A stretch of DNA of 5,893 nt from JAVBUZ01 sp031554725 (lineage in GTDB: Bacteria > Bacillota > Clostridia > Lachnospirales > Lachnospiraceae). The stretch lies in NCBI GenBank assembly GCA_031554725.1, contig JAVBUZ010000203.1, forward strand, positions 1-5,893, given 5' to 3'. Positions 1 to 4,746 of the stretch are shown here, piece by piece. Made by a program: the position numbers and the translations under genes. The notes under the pieces are model-generated. The model was not told where the DNA came from, searched no databases, and saw only the letters and a program-made list of their open reading frames with translations. Within the stretch, counting starts at the first letter, position 1, and every line of letters begins with the position of its first letter.

Positions 1-2
1 AC

Positions 3-143
3 ACACAAGATGCCTTTTATACATCAACATATAAAGGCAGCCAGGTATGTACCGCACTAAATGGTATCTTCGATTTAGGGTTAGATAAGAAATATTACCT
101 GCCAAAAGAGTTAAATAAGAAAATAACAAAACTTTTAAAATGA
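3..143 (+). CDS. C-terminal end of an unrecognised protein (partial gene)
   Basis: An open frame enters from the left edge and stops at TGA 141-143, giving the last 46 residues of a protein that begins outside the window. The visible part is polar and lysine-rich at its end (finishing KKITKLLK), has a central stretch reading CTALNGIFDLGLDKK, and shows no membrane segment or metal-binding motif. I do not recognise the family and assign no function. It is taken as a real gene because the frame is open to the edge, the codons are AT-rich like the other non-hydrogenase genes here, and a strong hairpin terminator begins 29 bases after the stop. It converges on the hydrogenase operon and shares that terminator with it. 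Confidence 0.6.
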   Translation, partial: TQDAFYTSTYKGSQVCTALNGIFDLGLDKKYYLPKELNKKITKLLK

Positions 144-172
144 TATTTCCATACAACATTTTTAAAATTCAA

Positions 173-215
173 AAAGAGAAGAAAACCCAGCATCTATGCA
201 TGGTTTCTTCTCTTT
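173..215. terminator. Bidirectional intrinsic terminator between convergent units
   Basis: The arms 173-187 (AAAGAGAAGAAAACC) and 202-215 (GGTTTCTTCTCTTT) are complementary apart from one unpaired base, and the 14-base interval between them can pair further (GCAT with ATGC). On the minus strand the stem is followed by a T-rich stretch (complement of 158-172), so it would end the hydrogenase transcript about 130 bases after the last gene. On the plus strand the following bases are only moderately T-rich, but its position just after the stop at 143 suggests it also ends the left-edge gene. Confidence 0.8.
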
Positions 216-346
216 ACTAATTCCCAAGTGTCGAAAACGGGAGTATAGCAAGAGAATGGAAGGTTTACAATATTTATTCTTCAATTTTAAGTAATTAATC
301 TGGATGTACACGGTACAATTTGTAAACGCGCATATTCAGATATGTG

Positions 347-808
347 TCATGCATGATGATACTCCTTTGCTTTCTCCAAGATAAAATTCAACGATTCGTC
401 CGCAATCCGGGGAATGTGCGCCGCAAGTTCAGCGCTGATTTCCATATTGAATACGGGAGCCTCAGCTTCAATTGCAATTGTAAAACCTGAAACATAGGAT
501 CTATGGCGGATTATCAAATGAAACAGGCTCTCTTCGTGCTGGTGGTATAGTTCGGTAGAGGTCGGCAATAGTTGCTCAAGGGGAATAAATGAAACTGTGC
601 CAATTGGGTTTCTCTGTAATGCCGCATCAAGGACAAACAGCAGGTCTCCATCCTCGATTTGGCTCAAAGCATAATAGGCATCCGTTTCTCCAAAAATGAC
701 AGTAATACCGACTGCTCGCAGTTTATAGGCAAGTGTTTCTAATACAGCAATCCCCACCGCATCATCGCCCATGAGCCGATTGCCCAGCCCAATACATTTA
801 ACTGCCAT
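347..808 (-). CDS. [NiFe] hydrogenase maturation endopeptidase (HyaD/HybD-like)
   Basis: This encodes a cytoplasmic protease of about 153 residues, the usual size for the family. It should remove the C-terminal tail of the hydrogenase large subunit once nickel is loaded, allowing the active site to close. The N-terminus shows the family signature GLGNRLMGDDAVG (residues 7-19). Asp16 sits where HybD has its nickel-sensing Glu, Asp61 lies in the LFVLDAA strand, and His91 lies in QHEESLFHLI, matching the three HybD metal ligands. The start at 808 is chosen because the signature begins six residues in. It is preceded by AAGGTG (821-816) with a 7-base spacer. The same frame is open up to 943, but that part overlaps the large subunit and resembles nothing in the family. 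The gap to the large subunit stop is one base, so the two are probably translationally coupled. Substrate specificity for the adjacent large subunit is inferred from the operon. Confidence 0.95.
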   Translation of the reverse strand: MAVKCIGLGNRLMGDDAVGIAVLETLAYKLRAVGITVIFGETDAYYALSQIEDGDLLFVLDAALQRNPIGTVSFIPLEQLLPTSTELYHQHEESLFHLIIRHRSYVSGFTIAIEAEAPVFNMEISAELAAHIPRIADESLNFILEKAKEYHHA

Positions 809-809
809 A

Positions 810-2216
810 TCACAGCACCTTGATATCAAATGGAGCAACTGTGTCGCTGATGATATGCGTCGCGCAGGAAACGCAGGGGTCAAAGGAGCGGACAATTCTC
901 CCGATTTCCACCGGTTTGTTGACGTTTTGGATGGAGGTGCCAATCAGCGCCTGCTCCACCGGGCCGCGAAGCCCTTTTTCATCCGCAGGGGAGAGGTTCC
1001 ATGTGCTAGGGCTGATAATGCCGTAGTTTTGTATCCGGTCGTCGGTTATTGCGAGCCAATGACCCAATGCGCCTCTGGTGGTGTCTATCAATCCCTTACC
1101 TCTTTTGTAGCCGTATGTGTCAAGCCCTGTTCGGTTTTCTGGCGGGGAAAGTGCGATATGCTTCAGGAGTTCTTCGGCAATCCCGATTACTTTCCGCAGC
1201 TCCAGCATCCGGGCCACAGTTCGAGCCATATAGGAAATGCCGCCTCGATATTCGCCGCTGATGATCATACGGGCAAGTGGACCGACCTCCATCGGACGCC
1301 CATAATAGCGGGGGGCTTTGATGAAGCTGTAGCCGCTCGCCTTGTGCACGTTTTCCTGAGATGGCGGGTTTTCCGGGGGACTTGCCTCAGATGTGCCAAC
1401 ATACCAGGCGTGCTGCACGTTTTCAGTGATATAGTCTGAAGAAAACGGAAACAGTTTACCATCCATATAAACGGAGGGCTTCACATAGAATCGTCCGTCA
1501 TGATATGAGTCAAAAGCGCCATAGGTCATGAAATTCCCATAACTGGCCCCGCATCGGAATCCCTCGGCATAATATTTTGCGATGACTTCGGTGTCCGGCA
1601 GCACAACGCCGTCAACAAATGCCCGAATATCGGTCAACGATGATTGCAGTTTTGAAGCATCGGTTATGTCCAAACTGCTTGTCGTACCGCCAACACATAT
1701 TCCGTGGCTGTGAGGAGCTTTCCCTCCCAACACGGCTTGTAATTCATGCGCAAGGCGGCTGTAGGAAATAGAGTCCATATAGTGTTCTGCCAGTTTTTTG
1801 TTGAGCTGGGCGGGCAGCCTGTAGTCGCCCTGATCCGTTTCACGCAAACTTATTTCAGGGATTTTCACGTAATCTGGCAGAGTGAACTGATAAAAGTGCC
1901 GAATATGGTTTTGTATATACTCAAAAGCGTGCATAAAATCCCGGAACATCAGGCTGTTTTCTGAGAGCGGCACGCCATAGGCGTCCTCCAAGGCGGAGGC
2001 CGAAGCTGTGGCATGGGCGATGGAGCAAATTCCGCAAATTCGCTCGGTAATGTATACAGCGTCCTGCGGTGGGCGGCCCTCCAGCATTTTTTCAAAGCCG
2101 CGGAACATCATGCCGCCGCTGCGTGCGTCCACGACCTTATGGTTGGAAACCTCAATCTCGATTTGCAGAGAACCGCTGATTCGCGTCAACGGGTTGATGG
2201 TGATTTTCGTGCTCAT
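810..2216 (-). CDS. [NiFe] hydrogenase large (catalytic) subunit
   Basis: This is the catalytic subunit that binds the NiFe(CN)2CO centre and interconverts H2 with protons and electrons. It has 468 residues, within the family range. The N-terminal nickel motif is RICGICSIAH (Cys61, Cys64, His68). The C-terminal one is DPCVSCATH (Cys448, Cys451, His454). Other family landmarks include MFRGFEKMLEGR (37-48), AGFRCGASYGNF-type and EVGPLARM segments in the middle, and GALGHW followed by NYGIISPSTWNLSP near the end. After His454 there are 14 more residues, the cleavable extension that the downstream protease should remove. The usual TRIEGH signature is TRISGS here (residues 11-16), so the Glu used as a proton relay in characterised enzymes is Ser14. 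The ATG at 2216 overlaps the small-subunit stop (ATGA) and has GGAGGG at 2231-2226 with a 9-base spacer. An H2-uptake role is plausible, but direction cannot be read from sequence. Confidence 0.97.
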   Translation of the reverse strand: MSTKITINPLTRISGSLQIEIEVSNHKVVDARSGGMMFRGFEKMLEGRPPQDAVYITERICGICSIAHATASASALEDAYGVPLSENSLMFRDFMHAFEYIQNHIRHFYQFTLPDYVKIPEISLRETDQGDYRLPAQLNKKLAEHYMDSISYSRLAHELQAVLGGKAPHSHGICVGGTTSSLDITDASKLQSSLTDIRAFVDGVVLPDTEVIAKYYAEGFRCGASYGNFMTYGAFDSYHDGRFYVKPSVYMDGKLFPFSSDYITENVQHAWYVGTSEASPPENPPSQENVHKASGYSFIKAPRYYGRPMEVGPLARMIISGEYRGGISYMARTVARMLELRKVIGIAEELLKHIALSPPENRTGLDTYGYKRGKGLIDTTRGALGHWLAITDDRIQNYGIISPSTWNLSPADEKGLRGPVEQALIGTSIQNVNKPVEIGRIVRSFDPCVSCATHIISDTVAPFDIKVL

Positions 2217-3102
2217 GTATGAGTTCCCTCCTTTGGACGGGATAGAAACGGCTCCATATCATCGGGAAAGCCTTCGTGCGCGCAGCCGATGCAGGAAGCG
2301 TTGTTGCCGATAGGCCAGTTTGCCTGATTGTTCCACTGGCGAACTGGGCAGTCTGTCCTTGTGCGTGGCCCCTTGCAGCCAACATGATACAGGCACGCTT
2401 CCTCGCCGAGATTTTGGGCAAAAATCCCTTTGTCGAAGTATGATCGTCTGGGACACCGGTCGTGAATGCTGATACCGTAAAACATGACTGGTCTATTTTT
2501 TTCGTCCAGTTCCGGCATACCATATAGAATGACATTGGCAATGACTCCTGCCACCCAGTCCGAATGACCCGGACACCCCGGTATTTTGATAATATCGCTT
2601 CTGGCTAAAAACTCGTCCACAGGGACGCATTCCGAAACATTTGGTGCGGCGGCGGAGACGCCACCATACGAGGCACAGGTTCCCACAGCGATGATATACT
2701 TTGCTTTTTCAGCGGCCATTTGCACCATCTCCTTCCCGGTTACCGGTCTGTTTTGGTAATTGGCAATGACGTTGTACATGCCGTTATCCCTGAGCGAAAC
2801 CGCACCCTCCACAACCAAAAGGAATTTTGTATTCAAAGTGCTGAGAAAAGACTCAAAGGCCGCCTCTCCTTCAGCGGCCATCACGCTGTTAGAATATGTG
2901 ATATTAATTACATCCTTCAGGAGATAAGCAAGGTCTGGCCGTTCGCCGTTCATCAGGGAGATGATGTTGCCTGCGCATCCGTTGGTTTCAAGCCAAATGA
3001 GATTCGGCTTGCTTTGTCCCTGTTTGTTTTTACAGCTTCCCTAATAAAAGTGTTTGCAGTCCGGTTCCTGGAAACGACAACCGGGCATTGATTTTCAGCC
3101 AT
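2213..3102 (-). CDS. [NiFe] hydrogenase small (iron-sulfur) subunit, frameshifted
   Basis: This is the electron-transfer subunit that wires the NiFe site to its partner through three Fe-S clusters. The gene starts at ATG 3102 after GGAGGG (3114-3109, 6-base spacer), but its frame closes at TGA 2955-2953 after 49 codons. The rest of the protein is one frame back and has no ATG, GTG or TTG before 2953, although the conserved PNLIWLETNGCAGN lies upstream of that point. Adding one base to the A5 run at 3031-3027 joins both parts into a coherent protein of 296 residues. In that numbering the proximal-cluster cysteines are Cys43, Cys143 and Cys177, with Asn46 at the usual second Cys. Distal ligands are His214, Cys217, Cys237 and Cys243 (HDRCPRR, CLYHVGCKGP). 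Medial ligands are Cys252, Cys271 and Cys274. There is no Tat motif or C-terminal membrane helix. It is either a pseudogene or a sequence error. Confidence 0.9.
3027..3031 (-). other. Frameshift site: A5 homopolymer in the small-subunit gene
   Basis: On the minus strand the run reads GTAAAAAC. Upstream codons fall in the frame of the ATG at 3102, and downstream codons match the conserved small-subunit frame. One extra A (six instead of five) restores a continuous gene reading V-K-N-K-Q-G across the junction. The downstream frame cannot start independently, because an in-frame TAG stands at 3043-3041 and no standard start codon follows before 2953. A one-base deletion in a homopolymer is typical of both replication slippage and sequencing error. 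Confidence 0.85.
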
Positions 3103-3108
3103 AAGTTT

Positions 3109-3114
3109 CCCTCC
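3109..3114 (-). promoter_or_regulatory. Ribosome binding site fixing the small-subunit start
   Basis: GGAGGG lies 6 bases before the ATG at 3102 on the minus strand. It supports 3102 as the true start of the hydrogenase operon's first gene, rather than the internal ATG at 2953, which lies downstream of the conserved WLETNGC region. Confidence 0.85.
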
Positions 3115-3197
3115 GTACGTCTAATGATGCCATTCTTGATTCGTCATATTCAGATCCAAAGGAGCATAGAAAATAGATATATTTCATGTTTATTCTT

Positions 3198-3203
3198 GGG
3201 GGG
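3198..3203 (+). promoter_or_regulatory. G-run as possible ribosome binding site of the 24-codon frame
   Basis: GGGGGG ends 8 bases before the ATG at 3212 and could pair with the 16S anti-Shine-Dalgarno CCUCC through one G-U pair. It is less perfect than the GGAGGG sites of the other genes here. The TATATAT just after it (3205-3211) could alternatively be a -10 element, in which case the G-run would not be transcribed with the frame. Confidence 0.4.
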
Positions 3204-3211
3204 CTATATAT

Positions 3212-3286
3212 ATGAATGGTCACTTTGAATTAAGGGGATCAGAGACAGCGTTAAACACTAGGGGCAATAGGAGTCCAGTGTTTTAG
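3212..3286 (+). CDS. Possible small peptide of 24 residues, unrecognised
   Basis: ATG 3212 opens a 24-codon frame closed by TAG at 3284-3286. The peptide contains RGSETALNTRGNRSPVF as its C-terminal part. It is polar, has three Arg and two Glu, and has no Cys, no Gly-Gly leader site and no hydrophobic stretch that would form a signal peptide or transmembrane helix. Evidence that it is real is limited to the G-run at 3198-3203 at a proper spacing and an intrinsic terminator starting 30 bases after the stop, a layout typical of a short independently transcribed gene. It lies 226 bases before an ATP-grasp ligase gene that is itself followed by an exporter. It could therefore be a precursor peptide, a leader peptide controlling read-through, or a chance frame inside a structured RNA. 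I do not recognise the family. Confidence 0.4.
   Translation: MNGHFELRGSETALNTRGNRSPVF
3253..3283 (+). other. Stem-loop over the end of the 24-codon frame
   Basis: AAACACT (3253-3259) plus GG (3261-3262) can pair with CC (3275-3276) plus AGTGTTT (3277-3283), leaving A3260 bulged and a 12-base loop. The stem covers the last ten codons of the short frame and ends directly before its stop codon. It has no T-run, so it is not a terminator. It may be part of a leader or small-RNA fold together with the terminator downstream. Confidence 0.5.
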
Positions 3287-3315
3287 AGGGTTTCAGATAG
3301 CTATTCTGGTACTGA

Positions 3316-3343
3316 CGGAAGCTAGGGGGGGCTTCCGCTTTTT
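3316..3343 (+). terminator. Intrinsic terminator upstream of the ATP-grasp gene
   Basis: CGGAAGC (3316-3322) and GCTTCCG (3331-3337) form a perfect 7-base-pair stem around the 8-base loop TAGGGGGG, followed by C and five T (3339-3343). It works only in the plus direction, since the minus strand has no T-run after the stem. It ends whatever is transcribed from about 3150-3220, or could act as an attenuator if that transcript continues into the ligase gene. CTTCCG recurs at 3357-3362 and could compete for the left arm, but it lies after the T-run. Confidence 0.85.
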
Positions 3344-3396
3344 GATACAAAAAAATCTTCCGAGGACGGCAATGTGAAAGCTACAATAAAGAAATA

Positions 3397-3432
3397 ATGG
3401 AAAAAAATGGAAAAAAATAAATGGAAAAAAAA
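3397..3432 (+). repeat. Three imperfect direct repeats of ATGGAAAAAA
   Basis: ATGG followed by seven or eight A occurs at 3397, 3407 and 3421. The first two A-tracts (3401 and 3411) are one helical turn apart, and the third starts at 3425. Runs of this kind bend DNA and can act as UP elements. They lie directly upstream of and overlapping the candidate -35 box of the ligase promoter. Confidence 0.6.
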
Positions 3433-3450
3433 GTAAATATGTGTTACGAT
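3422..3450 (+). promoter_or_regulatory. Candidate sigma-A promoter for the ligase/exporter operon
   Basis: TGGAAA (3422-3427) matches four of six bases of the -35 consensus. After a 17-base spacer comes TACGAT (3445-3450), preceded by TGT, which gives an extended -10 (TGnTACGAT). A start near 3457 would leave an untranslated leader of about 55 bases before the ATG at 3513. In AT-rich DNA such matches are common, so this is a candidate only. If correct, the ligase is transcribed independently of the terminator at 3316-3343. Confidence 0.5.
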
Positions 3451-3512
3451 AATTAAAATTGAATTTTTTCAAAGATTTTTATTTTTATTGAAAATTATGG
3501 GAGGGAATGTGA

Positions 3513-4724
3513 ATGAAAAAGGCTTTAGTATTTTTATCAGATTTCAGATTTTTAAATCCAGCTATAGAAAAGAAATGTAAAGATTATACAAAAATACTGA
3601 TAGTACAAAAAAATAAATTTATTGAGACAAAAGAAAAGAGTGAATTATTTGATGCTATTTACAAGGTTGATGAAATTAATGACCTAAAAGAAATGGAAAA
3701 TTTGATTGATATCATAAACAAAAAATATGAAGTTGTGCAAATAATTACTTCATATGAAATGACAGTTGATGTAGCAGGGTATCTACGAGATAGATTATCA
3801 CTATCAGGTCTGTGCTATGAAACTAGTCTCAATGTGAGAGATAAAGTTAAAATGAAGACGGTACTCTCTAATGCAAAGATTCCTGTTGCACGTTTCCGTG
3901 AATCAAATTCGTTGCAAGACACACAAGCCTTCTTGCAGGAAGTAGACTTTCCAATTATACTTAAACGCCGAGCAGGTGCAGCCACAGAAATGACCTTTAA
4001 GGTGAAAGATGACAAAGAGTTAAAGGATATTTATTCAAAATATGACTTACCAAACTATATGGTTGAAGAGTATATTTCGGGAAAAGAATACCATATTGAC
4101 ACAATAATTCAAGATGGACAAATCATTTTTGCCTCTGTAGGCGGATATTTATCTAACTGCTTAGATTGTGTGCAAGGTTCGGGGAAGGTGGCCTCAATTA
4201 TATATCCTCCAAAAAATATGTCAACGCCTTTGATGAAGCAACTGTGCGAGCTTAACCAAAAGGCTATTCAGGCACTTGGGGTAGATAATACTATCTGTCA
4301 CGCAGAATATTTTGTTACATCATATGGCGATATTTATTTCGGTGAGGTTGCAGCCAGAATAGGTGGTGGGTCCCTTATATCTTCAACCATAGAAAGTATT
4401 TATAATATTGATCTTTATGAAAAATTTATTGATGTACATCTTGGAAGCAAAATTGAAATACCAGATGCTTCAAATCACTTTGCCGGCTTCATGTGTTTTG
4501 ATTCAATGCAAGGGATCATTACCAAGATTTCAGAACCCAAAGACTTTAGCAGTATAGCCGGATTATATGATATTCAAATAGATAAGAAGATAGGTGATGA
4601 AATATTTAATCAGTTTAATACAGTCATACGGTGTGGGCATATAGTCATAGAAGATAAAAGTTTTAGTTCATTGGAGTATAAGTTATATAAAGCTGCTAAT
4701 GAGTTTTTTGTTTGTGTAAAGTGA
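3513..4724 (+). CDS. ATP-grasp carboxylate-amine ligase
   Basis: This encodes a soluble 403-residue enzyme of the ATP-grasp superfamily, which joins a carboxylate (activated as acyl phosphate) to an amine. The N-terminal part (about 1-100) looks like the pre-ATP-grasp domain. The ATP-grasp fold follows: RDKVKMK (109-115), FPIILKRRAGA (146-156, with nucleotide-binding Lys151), VEEYISGKEYHID (184-196), and the metal-binding end, HAEYF with Glu265 and FGEVAARIGGG with Glu278 and Arg282. The last 90 residues form a C-terminal extension of the type seen in BacD-like L-amino-acid ligases. The overall pattern fits a peptide or amino-acid ligase better than a purine-pathway enzyme, but the substrate cannot be told. 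The start is secure: GGGAGGG at 3499-3505 stands 7 bases before ATG. It is followed after 22 bases by an MFS exporter, suggesting that the product is a secreted small molecule. Codons are strongly AT-rich, unlike the hydrogenase genes. Confidence 0.9.
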   Translation: MKKALVFLSDFRFLNPAIEKKCKDYTKILIVQKNKFIETKEKSELFDAIYKVDEINDLKEMENLIDIINKKYEVVQIITSYEMTVDVAGYLRDRLSLSGLCYETSLNVRDKVKMKTVLSNAKIPVARFRESNSLQDTQAFLQEVDFPIILKRRAGAATEMTFKVKDDKELKDIYSKYDLPNYMVEEYISGKEYHIDTIIQDGQIIFASVGGYLSNCLDCVQGSGKVASIIYPPKNMSTPLMKQLCELNQKAIQALGVDNTICHAEYFVTSYGDIYFGEVAARIGGGSLISSTIESIYNIDLYEKFIDVHLGSKIEIPDASNHFAGFMCFDSMQGIITKISEPKDFSSIAGLYDIQIDKKIGDEIFNQFNTVIRCGHIVIEDKSFSSLEYKLYKAANEFFVCVK

Positions 4725-4746
4725 TTACAGCTAGGAAAGGATATGT

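Larger units (their letters stand above)
3103..3512. other. Divergent intergenic region between the hydrogenase operon and the ligase/exporter unit
   Basis: This stretch of 410 bases has no gene of ordinary length. It must hold the hydrogenase promoter on the minus strand, but I found no convincing -35/-10 pair for it. The middle part (about 3195-3345) is G-rich and structured, with a 24-codon frame, a stem-loop and an intrinsic terminator. The part from 3345 to 3512 is very AT-rich, with phased A-tracts and a candidate promoter for the ligase gene. No tRNA, insertion sequence or riboswitch that I recognise is present. Confidence 0.7.

Noticed and set aside
305..317. Small inverted repeat TGTAC/GTACA after the protease gene
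   Set aside because: Five base pairs with a 3-base loop and no T-run is too weak to call a terminator or operator. The strong hairpin at 173-215 explains termination.
809..943. N-terminal extension of the maturation protease up to an ATG at 943
   Set aside because: It overlaps the large-subunit C-terminus in another frame and has no family resemblance. The conserved GLGN signature fits a start at 808 with a proper ribosome binding site.
771..1439. Plus-strand open frame of 222 codons inside the hydrogenase genes
   Set aside because: It is antisense to the well-supported large subunit and protease, it shows no recognisable motif, and long shadow frames are expected in GC-richer coding DNA.
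2152..2541. Second minus-strand frame of 129 codons over the small-subunit 3' end
   Set aside because: It overlaps the conserved Cys-rich frame of the small subunit out of phase and has no motif of its own.
2720..3091. Plus-strand open frame of 123 codons opposite the small subunit
   Set aside because: It is a shadow of the conserved small-subunit coding region and has no ribosome binding site or family resemblance.
3212..3286. Graspetide (omega-ester peptide) precursor
   Set aside because: There are only two Glu and no repeated Thr/Ser/Lys-acid core motif, so the known graspetide patterns do not fit.
3307..3343. T-box leader, suggested by GGTACTGACGG before the terminator
   Set aside because: It does not match the AGGGUGGUACCGCG T-box sequence, there is no specifier stem, and the downstream genes are not an aminoacyl-tRNA or amino-acid biosynthesis unit.
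3251..3345. TPP riboswitch, suggested by ACTAGGGG near 3257
   Set aside because: The other conserved parts (CUGAGA and the CCUGAUCUGGAUAAU-type segment) are missing.
3362..3377. GAGGA followed by ATG at 3372 as a small gene start
   Set aside because: The next codon is TGA, so only a start-stop pair results.
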